DNA of 6,583 nt. Source: an uncultured Clostridia bacterium. GTDB taxonomy: Bacteria > Bacillota > Clostridia > Christensenellales > Aristaeellaceae. The translations under genes were made by a program, and so were the position numbers. Position 1 is the stretch's first letter. Each line of letters opens with the position of its first letter. The stretch covers positions 1 to 6,583 of the forward strand of contig CAMMGP010000071.1 of the NCBI GenBank assembly GCA_946496415.1, read 5' to 3'. The notes under the pieces are model-generated. The model was not told where the DNA came from. It saw only the letters and a program-made list of their open reading frames with translations, and did no database searches. Positions 1 to 5,832 of the stretch are shown here, piece after piece.

Positions 1-428
1 GGCACGACCTTGACGCCGGCGCGCAGGGCGATGAGCGCCACGCCTGGCTCCAGTTGCGTGTGGGCGTTTTCGCGGCTGCGGGTGCCCTGCGGGAAGATGC
101 CCACCACGTGGCCCTCGTTTAACAGGCGGATGGACTCGCGCACCGCGCCGAGGTCGCTCTCGCCGCGGCGGATGGGAAAGGCGCCGATGGCGGAGATGAA
201 GCCGCCGACGATGCGGTTTTTGAACAGTTCCGCCTTGGCCATGAAGTGCAGCCGCCGGCGCACGCAGGTGGCGAGTACAAACGGGTCGCTGGCGCTGACG
301 TGGTTGGAGCAGAGGATGTAGCCGCCCGGAGATGCGACGTTTTCCGTCCCCGTGGCGCGGATGCCGCGCACGAGGAAATAGTAGGCGCGCACGATGGGCT
401 TGAGGAAGTCATACAGCCAGGTCTTCAC
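1..428 (-). CDS. plsC: 1-acyl-sn-glycerol-3-phosphate acyltransferase (lysophospholipid acyltransferase family), 3' end cut by window
   Basis: PlsC transfers a fatty acyl group to the sn-2 position of lysophosphatidic acid, making phosphatidic acid at the inner face of the membrane. The first 142 residues are present. Seen in the translation: the catalytic HX4D motif as NHVSASD (H43, D48), the second acyltransferase block GAFPIRRG (about 82-89), and the third block FPQGTRS (112-118). The third block usually reads FPEGTRS; here position 114 is Gln (codon CAG at 87-89). The fourth block should begin just past the window edge, where the last visible residues are GVKVV. The GTG start is chosen because a GGAGGG ribosome site lies six bases upstream; the next in-frame ATG (residue 63) would remove the HX4D motif. 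The start overlaps the cmk stop as GTGA, which implies translational coupling. The family call is secure. Strict PlsC specificity, rather than another LPLAT acceptor, is inferred from the block pattern and from the cmk neighbour. Confidence 0.93.
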   Translation of the reverse strand, partial: MKTWLYDFLKPIVRAYYFLVRGIRATGTENVASPGGYILCSNHVSASDPFVLATCVRRRLHFMAKAELFKNRIVGGFISAIGAFPIRRGESDLGAVRESIRLLNEGHVVGIFPQGTRSRENAHTQLEPGVALIALRAGVKVV

Positions 429-1111
429 GCTTTTCCCTCCACCGCCTGACGCGCGAGGGAGACGACCGTTTCCACGACTTCCTCCAGCGTCATCTGTGAG
501 CAATCGACCTCCACCGCGTCTTCCGCCTTGCGCAGGGGCGAGGCCTCGCGGTGGGTATCGACCTCGTCGCGGCGGATGAGCTCTTCGAGCACCTTTTCGT
601 ACGGCTCGTGCATGCCCTTGCAGGAAAGTTCATCGTAGCGCCTCCGGGCGCGCACCTCGGCGGAGGCGGTGAGAAAGACCTTGAGCGTGGCGTTTGGCAG
701 CACCTTGGTGCCAATGTCGCGGCCATCCATGACCACGCTGTGGCCCTGCGCGATCTCCCGTTGCAGGGCGACCATGCGCGCGCGCACCGCCGGCACGGTG
801 GAGACTGACGAGGCCGCCAGAGAGACTTCCGCGGCGCGGATGGCCTCGGAGACGTCCTCCTCGCCGAGGTAGACGCACTGCTGGCCGTCCTTGCCGTAGC
901 CGACGCGCACGTCGGCGCGCCGGCAGTTTTCGGCGATGGCGTCTGGATTGTCAAGCGGCACGCCGGCTTTCAGCATGTAGAGGCCCACGGCGCGGTACAT
1001 GGCGCCGGTGTCCAGATACATGGCGCCCAGTTTTTCCGCCACGGCCCGGGCCACGGAGGATTTCCCCGCGCCCGAGGGGCCGTCGATGGCGATGGAAAAC
1101 ACATCTTGCAT
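425..1111 (-). CDS. cmk: Cytidylate kinase (CMP/dCMP kinase)
   Basis: Cmk phosphorylates CMP and dCMP with ATP to CDP and dCDP, recycling cytidine nucleotides for nucleic acid and phospholipid precursor synthesis in the cytosol. The protein is 228 residues, the normal length of the bacterial enzyme. Seen in order: the P-loop GPSGAGKSS (11-19), the family signature YLDTGAMYRA (32-41), the CMP-binding-region block DGRDIGTKVLP (129-139), an arginine-rich segment RARRRYDEL (154-162), and the C-terminal RRDEVDTHREASPLRKAEDA block (about 180-199) typical of Cmk. The start is ATG, one base after the pepV stop. Its ribosome site, GGGGAAGG at 1121-1128, lies within pepV codons and is weaker than the sites of the neighbouring genes. 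The gene therefore depends on pepV transcription and probably on coupled translation. The stop overlaps plsC by four bases. Adjacent cmk and plsC are common in Clostridia, often followed by ispH and rpsA, which cannot be seen here. Confidence 0.97.
   Translation of the reverse strand: MQDVFSIAIDGPSGAGKSSVARAVAEKLGAMYLDTGAMYRAVGLYMLKAGVPLDNPDAIAENCRRADVRVGYGKDGQQCVYLGEEDVSEAIRAAEVSLAASSVSTVPAVRARMVALQREIAQGHSVVMDGRDIGTKVLPNATLKVFLTASAEVRARRRYDELSCKGMHEPYEKVLEELIRRDEVDTHREASPLRKAEDAVEVDCSQMTLEEVVETVVSLARQAVEGKA
435..440 (-). promoter_or_regulatory. Ribosome binding site of plsC (GGAGGG)
   Basis: GGAGGG on the minus strand lies six bases before a GTG and inside the last codons of cmk. It fixes the plsC start at 428. 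Because the start and the upstream stop share bases (GTGA), a ribosome finishing cmk can re-initiate directly. Confidence 0.85.
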
Positions 1112-1112
1112 G

Positions 1113-2522
1113 TCAGTCCGCCTTCCCCGCCAGTTCGGCGATGGCGTGGGCCATGATGCGGATGCTGAGCATCATGTTTTCCAGCGAGAACCACTCGTCC
1201 GGCATGTGGCAGGTGTCCACATCGCCGGGGAAGCAGGGGCCGAAGGCCACGGTGTTGGGCATGCAGCGCGAATAGGTGCCGCCGCCGATGGCGAAGGCGT
1301 AGCCCTCGTGGCCGGTGACGTCGCTGTAGGCCTTGAGCAGGCCCTTGACCACCTTGTGGTTGGCGGGAACGTGGTGCGGCGCGTGGCCGGAGAGGCGGGT
1401 GACGGCGATCTGCGCCGGGGAAACCTTCATGCAGATCTGGCCGCAGATCTTCTCCTCCGAGGCGCAGAGCGGGTAGCGGATATCGAGATGGGCGCTGAGG
1501 CTCTGCCCATCGTAACGGAGAATGCCGAGGTTGCAGGTGAGCGGGCCGCTCAACTCGTCCATCACGGCGATGCCCAGCAGTTTCCCCTGCCCAGAGATGC
1601 CCAGGCAGGCGGCCAGCGTTTGGATGGCCTCGCGGCTGCCGCCGCCCGCGCCCAGTTCGGAAAGGGCGATGAGAAGCATGCCGGCGGCGTTCTTGCCCAG
1701 GTGCGGCGTGGAGGCGTGGGCGGATTTGCCGGTGGCGGTGATCTCCGCGCGGCCATCGCCAAGGTCGCGCAGGGCAAGCTCGAAGCCGCGCGCGGCGGCG
1801 ATCAGTTCGAGGCGCTCGCGCAGGGCGGAAACGTCCTTGCAGCCGACCACGGCGCGGGCGATGCCGGGCACCACGTTGGGGCGCTCGCCGGCGTAGAGTT
1901 CGTAGACGGGGATCTCCGCGCCTTCCTCGCCGCCGGTGTTTTTGGAGAGCAGCACGTGTAGCCCGCCCTTTTCGATGTTGATGACCGGATATTCGGCGTC
2001 CGGTGAGAAGCCGTAGTCCGGCGCGGCGGTGTGGGCGTTGTAGTAGGCCATGTCGGTCATGCCGGTTTCCTCGTCGCAGCCGAAGATGAGGCGCACGGTG
2101 TCCTTGAGTTCCACGCCGGCGTCGCGCACGCAGCGCATGGCGTAGAGCGCGGCCAGCGCCGGACCCTTGTCGTCGAGCACGCCGCGGCCGATGAGGTTGC
2201 CGTCCTTCTGCGTCAGCGCAAACGGTTCCACCGTCCAGCCGTCGCCGGCGGGCACCACGTCCAGATGGCAGAGGATGCCCAGCGTCTTTTCGCCCGCGCC
2301 CATGGAGATGTCGCCGGCATAGCCGTCGAACATGCGGGTGGCAAAGCCGTAGCCGCGCGCGTCCTCCAGCGCCAGATCGAGCATGCGGCGGTTCTCGCGG
2401 CCAAAGGGCGCGCCTTCCTCCGCCGCGCCCTTTACGGAGGGGATGGAGAGCCAGCGGCCCAGATCCTTCAGAAATTCATCGCGGCGCGCCTCGATGAGCG
2501 CGTCGAGCTTTGCGTAGTCCAT
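1113..2522 (-). CDS. pepV: Dipeptidase PepV-like, M20 family metallopeptidase
   Basis: This is a cytosolic dinuclear-zinc aminopeptidase-type dipeptidase of 469 residues, essentially the length of Lactobacillus PepV. Family members hydrolyse a broad range of dipeptides, including Xaa-His and beta-Ala-His types. Seen: HLDVVPAG with metal ligand H86 and D88; GRGVLDDKGP with bridging D118; the catalytic and ligand pair E151-E152 in CDEETG; D175 in SPDAEYP; and a C-terminal metal-ligand histidine at 439 in CHMPDEW. These positions agree within one or two residues with the PepV active site as I recall it. GKSAHAS near 270 carries the lid-domain histidine of the family. The start is ATG, nine bases after a strong GAGGAGG site. 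The gene is first in a unit of pepV-cmk-plsC and lies just behind a consensus promoter. All active-site residues are present. The true substrate is not decided by sequence; peptide salvage is the likely role. Confidence 0.92.
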   Translation of the reverse strand: MDYAKLDALIEARRDEFLKDLGRWLSIPSVKGAAEEGAPFGRENRRMLDLALEDARGYGFATRMFDGYAGDISMGAGEKTLGILCHLDVVPAGDGWTVEPFALTQKDGNLIGRGVLDDKGPALAALYAMRCVRDAGVELKDTVRLIFGCDEETGMTDMAYYNAHTAAPDYGFSPDAEYPVINIEKGGLHVLLSKNTGGEEGAEIPVYELYAGERPNVVPGIARAVVGCKDVSALRERLELIAAARGFELALRDLGDGRAEITATGKSAHASTPHLGKNAAGMLLIALSELGAGGGSREAIQTLAACLGISGQGKLLGIAVMDELSGPLTCNLGILRYDGQSLSAHLDIRYPLCASEEKICGQICMKVSPAQIAVTRLSGHAPHHVPANHKVVKGLLKAYSDVTGHEGYAFAIGGGTYSRCMPNTVAFGPCFPGDVDTCHMPDEWFSLENMMLSIRIMAHAIAELAGKAD

Positions 2523-2530
2523 TTTCAGCG

Positions 2531-2539
2531 TCCTCCTCT
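2531..2539 (-). promoter_or_regulatory. Ribosome binding site of pepV (AGAGGAGGA)
   Basis: AGAGGAGGA on the minus strand lies close before the ATG of pepV, with nine bases between the core GGAGG and the start. This is the strongest Shine-Dalgarno match among the visible genes, as expected for the first gene of a transcript with a short leader. Confidence 0.85.
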
Positions 2540-2554
2540 GTATCCCTTTGTTTC

Positions 2555-2582
2555 ATTATAACGATCCCCGGGCGGCTGTCAA
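2555..2582 (-). promoter_or_regulatory. Consensus vegetative (sigma-A/sigma-70) promoter for pepV-cmk-plsC
   Basis: On the minus strand a perfect -35 hexamer TTGACA (2582-2577) is followed by a 16-base spacer and a perfect -10 hexamer TATAAT (2560-2555). There is no extended -10 TG. Counting seven bases past the -10 box puts the transcription start near 2548, an A. The leader would be about 26 nt, containing the ribosome site and no room for a riboswitch. The -35 box overlaps the uvrC stop codon (TGA at 2581-2579). The spacer is G+C-rich and contains CCCGGG. No operator-like repeat is evident, so expression is probably constitutive. The match stands out in a high-G+C window, but activity is inferred from sequence alone. 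Confidence 0.85.
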
Positions 2583-4408
2583 TCGCCGGGATGCAAAAAG
2601 TTCCACACATTCTCCGCCGCCGGGCGGTTCATGCCGGGCACGGCGGAGATTTCCTCCAAACTGGCCGCGCGCAGGGCCTCGACGCTTTTGAAGTGCGTCA
2701 GCAGCGCGCGGCGGCGCTTGTCGCCCACGCCGGGAATGGTCTCCAGCGCGCTGGACACCGAATGGCGGCCGCGCAGCTGGCGGTGGTGGGTGATGGCGAA
2801 GCGGTGGGCCTCGTCGCGCAGGCGCTGGATCATGTGCAGCGCCGGGCTGGCGCGGTCGAGGAGGATGCTCTCTTCGCGATCCGGCAGCACGATCTCCTCA
2901 ATGCGCTTGGCGAGGCCGAACATGGGGATGGAAAGGCCCAAAGCGTGCATGGCGTCCTGCGCCGCGGAAAGCTGGCCGCGGCCGCCGTCGATGAGGATGA
3001 GGTCCGGCATTTCGCCAAACTTGCCCTCCGGCTCGCGCAGGCCGTGGGAGAGGCGGCGGGTGATGACCTCGTGCATGGAGGCGAAGTCGTTGGCGCCGAC
3101 CACGGTCTTGATGCGGAAGTGGCGGTACTCCTTGCGCGCGGAGGCGCCGTCGATCATCACCACCATGGAGGCCACGGAGAGCGCGCCCTGCGTGTTGGAG
3201 ATGTCGTAGCCCTCGATGCGGCGCGGGTAGGCGTCAAGGCCCAGCACGCGCTGCAATTCCTGCGCCGCGCCCACAGTGCGCTCGCGGCTGCGGGAAAGCT
3301 TCTTGCGGCGCTTTTCCGCCTCGTCGCGGGCGTTTTTCTGCGCCATGGCCACCAGCTTGCGCTTTTCGCCGCGCAGCGGGGTGAGAATGTAGGTGCGGCG
3401 GCCATGCAGTTCGCTCAAAAGCTGTTCCAGCACGTCGCGCTCTGGCGGCTCGGCGGAGAGCAGCAATTCCTGCGGGGGCATGTTCTCCGCGTCGTAATAC
3501 TGGAGGATGAACTGCAAAACGACCTCGCCCGGCGGCTCGGAGCCGCCGCCCTCGAGCACGTAGTGTTCCGAGCCGATGAGGCGGCCGGAGCGGATGAAGA
3601 GCATCTGGATGACGGCGTCTGTCTCCTCGGGCACCACGGCGATGACGTCCTTGTCGCTTTCGTGGGTGGAGATGGCCTTCTGGCGCTGCATGACGTCCTC
3701 CACGGCGCGGATGCGGTCGCGGTAGACGGCGGCGCGCTCATAGTTCATGGCCTTGGCGGCCTCGGCCATGCGCTCCTTGAGTTCGGCGAGCACGGGGCCG
3801 TCCTTGCCGGAGAGGAATTCCATGGCCCTTTCCAGCACGGCGTGGTATTCCTCGCGGGTGGTCAGGCCCGCGCAGGGGGCGAGGCACTGGCCGATCTCGT
3901 GGTGGACGCAGGGGCGCTGGGGCTTTTCCGGGCGAATGACGCGGTTGCAGGTGCGGATGGGAAAGACCATGCGCGCCACGTCCAGCACCTCGCGCACGGC
4001 GGTCGCGCCCTTGTAGGGGCCGAAGTAGCGCGCGCCGTCGCGCGCCTGCCTGCGCACCAGTTCCAGGCGCGGGTAGTCCTGGGCAAGGTCGACGCGGATG
4101 TAGGGAAAGTGCTTATCGTCCTTGAGGAGTATGTTGTACTTGGGGCGATAGCGCTTGATGAGGTTGAGTTCCAGCGCCAGCGCCTCCATCTCGCTGTCGA
4201 CGAGGACGATGTCAAAATCGTCCACGTGCTCGACCATGGCCTGCACCTTGGGGGTGTGGTTTTTGCTGGACTGGAAGTACTGCCGCACGCGGTTTTTCAG
4301 GTTCACCGCCTTGCCCACGTAGATGATCCGGCCCTGGGACTTCATCAGGTAGCAGCCCGGCGAATCGGGCAGGTTTTTCAGCTTCAGGGCAAATTCTTCC
4401 GAACGCAC
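2579..4408 (-). CDS. uvrC: Excinuclease ABC subunit C (UvrC)
   Basis: UvrC makes the 3' and 5' incisions around a DNA lesion in complex with UvrB during nucleotide excision repair. The protein has 609 residues, full family length. Seen in order: the N-terminal GIY-YIG nuclease (about 14-95) with GCYLM (18-22), YVGKA (30-34), catalytic-type R40 and a conserved Glu in EALALE (75-80); four cysteines C154, C167, C175 and C179, matching the cluster that binds an iron-sulphur centre in E. coli UvrC; the UVR helical motif that contacts UvrB (about 205-240); the RNase H-like 5' nuclease with YDISNTQG, IDGGRGQL and THHRQLRG; and a C-terminal helix-hairpin-helix pair (about 550-605) around IPGVGDKRR and VPGMN. 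The start is GTG, because the next ATG (residue 22) lies inside the nuclease fold. A G-rich site (GGGGGG, 4415-4420) sits six bases before it and touches the PBP stop. Nothing is truncated. It is the last gene of the upstream unit. Confidence 0.97.
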   Translation of the reverse strand: MRSEEFALKLKNLPDSPGCYLMKSQGRIIYVGKAVNLKNRVRQYFQSSKNHTPKVQAMVEHVDDFDIVLVDSEMEALALELNLIKRYRPKYNILLKDDKHFPYIRVDLAQDYPRLELVRRQARDGARYFGPYKGATAVREVLDVARMVFPIRTCNRVIRPEKPQRPCVHHEIGQCLAPCAGLTTREEYHAVLERAMEFLSGKDGPVLAELKERMAEAAKAMNYERAAVYRDRIRAVEDVMQRQKAISTHESDKDVIAVVPEETDAVIQMLFIRSGRLIGSEHYVLEGGGSEPPGEVVLQFILQYYDAENMPPQELLLSAEPPERDVLEQLLSELHGRRTYILTPLRGEKRKLVAMAQKNARDEAEKRRKKLSRSRERTVGAAQELQRVLGLDAYPRRIEGYDISNTQGALSVASMVVMIDGASARKEYRHFRIKTVVGANDFASMHEVITRRLSHGLREPEGKFGEMPDLILIDGGRGQLSAAQDAMHALGLSIPMFGLAKRIEEIVLPDREESILLDRASPALHMIQRLRDEAHRFAITHHRQLRGRHSVSSALETIPGVGDKRRRALLTHFKSVEALRAASLEEISAVPGMNRPAAENVWNFLHPGD

Positions 4409-4414
4409 GCGCTT

Positions 4415-4420
4415 CCCCCC
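4415..4420 (-). promoter_or_regulatory. Putative ribosome binding site of uvrC (GGGGGG)
   Basis: A run of six G on the minus strand, preceded by A and followed by AA, lies six bases before the GTG of uvrC. Its first G is the last base of the TAG stop of the upstream penicillin-binding protein gene. It is a degenerate Shine-Dalgarno compared with the GGAGG sites in this window, so uvrC translation may rely partly on ribosomes ending the PBP gene. Confidence 0.6.
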
Positions 4421-5832
4421 TATCCCACGACCTGAATGGCCTTTTCCAGCGCCTGCCGGCCGATGGGCGTGGCCACGGTGCTGCCCGCGCCGCCCTGTTC
4501 GACGACCACGGCCACGGCGTAGGGCTTGCTTTCATCGCGGATGAAGCCCACGAACCAGGCGTTGGTGGGCACGGATTTATCGTCGCTGGTTTCGGCGGAG
4601 CCGGTCTTGCCGCAGACGGTGTAGCCGGAGATGGCCGCGCGCGAGGCGGTGCCGGACTGCACCGTTTCATACATGGCGCGGGCGAGGAGTTCGGCGGTGG
4701 ATGGCTGCATGGCCTGCCGGTAGACGCTCGTCTCCAGCGTATGCGTGGCCACGCCCATGGAATTCTCGATGCGTTTGACGAGCACGGGCTTCATCATCAC
4801 GCCGCCATTGGCCACCGCGCCGGCGATCATCGCCATGTGCTGCGGCGTGGCGAGCACTTCGCCCTGCCCCACGCCCGCCCAGACCAGGCCGCCGACATTG
4901 GGGACGCTCTCCGGAAAGACGGAGTTGTAGATCATAAAATCGCCGAACTTGAAATTTTCGTTGAAGCCGAAATTCTCCGCCGTGGCGCGCAGGCGCTCGA
5001 CGCCAAGCTGGTAGGCGAGCTTGCCGAATGTGATGTTGCAGCTCTTGGTAAAGGCGGTGACGAGATCCACTTCCCCATGCACGGCGCCGCCGGCGCAGAC
5101 GATGGTGCCGCCCTCGTAATCCCACGAGCCGGAGCAGAGGAACTTCTGATTGAGCACATTGGGGTCGGCCTCGATGGCCGCGGCGAGCGTGACGATCTTG
5201 AACGTGGAGCCGGGCATGTAGAGGCCCTGCAAACAGCGGTTCAAAAAGGCGGTATCGGCGATGTCGTCGCCCTCGGTGGAGCCGTCGAGCAGGTCGGCGG
5301 GGTCGTAGTCCGGCTTGGAAACCCAGGCAAGCACTTCGCCGGTCCTGTAGTTGATAAGGCAGACCGCGCCGTTCTTGCCCTCGGGGAAGATGGAGGAGAT
5401 GTAGGCCGTCAGTTCCCCGTCGATGGTCAACTGGATGCTGGAACCGACGCGCTCCTCGCCGGAAAAGGCCGAGCGCAGGCGGTCGAGGAGCGAACCGGAG
5501 ATGTTGAGGAGCGTCGAGGAATAGTAGTTTTCCACGCCCGTGCCGCTCATGCCCATCTGGTCGCCGATGGTCTGCGAAAGGGCGCGGCGGCTCGCTTCGT
5601 TGGTCAGGTACTGGCGCGTGCCGTCCGAAGCGGTATGGGCCAGCAGGTTGCCGTCGCGGTCGGTGATGTCGCCCATGTGGGCGGTGGTGCCGTTGGCGCG
5701 GGTGTTGTAGGGGTTCGAGGCCCAGACGCTGCCCTGCGAGTAGACCGTATAGCCATACCAGGCGCCCAGTCCGATGAAGAGGCAGACGATGAGCGCGCCG
5801 ACGAGGCGCATCTTGCCGCGCAGTTCTTTCAC
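4420..5832 (-). CDS. pbpA: Class B penicillin-binding protein, PbpA type (peptidoglycan D,D-transpeptidase)
   Basis: The enzyme crosslinks peptidoglycan stem peptides outside the membrane and is the partner of a SEDS glycosyltransferase. It has 470 residues. Seen: a short basic N-terminus, one membrane anchor (about 8-31), a short pedestal of about 120 residues starting near NPYN (40-43) and GDITDRDG (54-61), then the transpeptidase domain with SXXK as STFK (S209 nucleophile, K212), SXN as SCN (264-266) and KTG as KTGSAE (409-414). C233 and C246 could form an extracytoplasmic disulphide. Length and N-terminus resemble actinobacterial PbpA more than the longer PBP2/FtsI proteins, which carry a large dimerisation region. 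The start is GTG at 5832, seven bases after GGGAGGAGG. It overlaps the SEDS stop as GTGA. The same frame stays open further upstream, but that region is the SEDS gene in another frame. The functional class is certain; the choice between elongation, division and sporulation is not. The symbol is by resemblance. Confidence 0.93.
   Translation of the reverse strand: MKELRGKMRLVGALIVCLFIGLGAWYGYTVYSQGSVWASNPYNTRANGTTAHMGDITDRDGNLLAHTASDGTRQYLTNEASRRALSQTIGDQMGMSGTGVENYYSSTLLNISGSLLDRLRSAFSGEERVGSSIQLTIDGELTAYISSIFPEGKNGAVCLINYRTGEVLAWVSKPDYDPADLLDGSTEGDDIADTAFLNRCLQGLYMPGSTFKIVTLAAAIEADPNVLNQKFLCSGSWDYEGGTIVCAGGAVHGEVDLVTAFTKSCNITFGKLAYQLGVERLRATAENFGFNENFKFGDFMIYNSVFPESVPNVGGLVWAGVGQGEVLATPQHMAMIAGAVANGGVMMKPVLVKRIENSMGVATHTLETSVYRQAMQPSTAELLARAMYETVQSGTASRAAISGYTVCGKTGSAETSDDKSVPTNAWFVGFIRDESKPYAVAVVVEQGGAGSTVATPIGRQALEKAIQVVG

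Noticed and set aside
999..1961. Plus-strand open frame of 320 codons opposite cmk and pepV
   Set aside because: It spans two well-supported minus-strand genes and their junction, has no plausible ribosome site, and shows the Ala/Gly/His-rich composition typical of antisense frames in high-G+C DNA.
2523..2578. A terminator, riboswitch or small RNA between uvrC and pepV
   Set aside because: The gap is only 56 bases and is filled by promoter spacer, -10 box, a leader of about 26 nt and the ribosome site. There is no stem followed by a T run. CCCGGG is too short to count as a terminator stem.
3530..3548. Perfect hairpin (eight-base G+C stem, three-base loop) inside uvrC
   Set aside because: It has no T tract on either strand and lies mid-gene, coding for a Gly/Ser/Pro-rich stretch (GGGSEPPGE). 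It is most likely a by-product of codon choice and not a terminator.
2510..4435. A plus-strand open frame of 641 codons lying exactly opposite uvrC
   Set aside because: Its product is a low-complexity mix rich in Ala, His, Gly and Val with no recognisable motif. The opposite strand carries a full UvrC with every domain. High G+C at third codon positions removes stops from antisense frames, so the length is an artefact.
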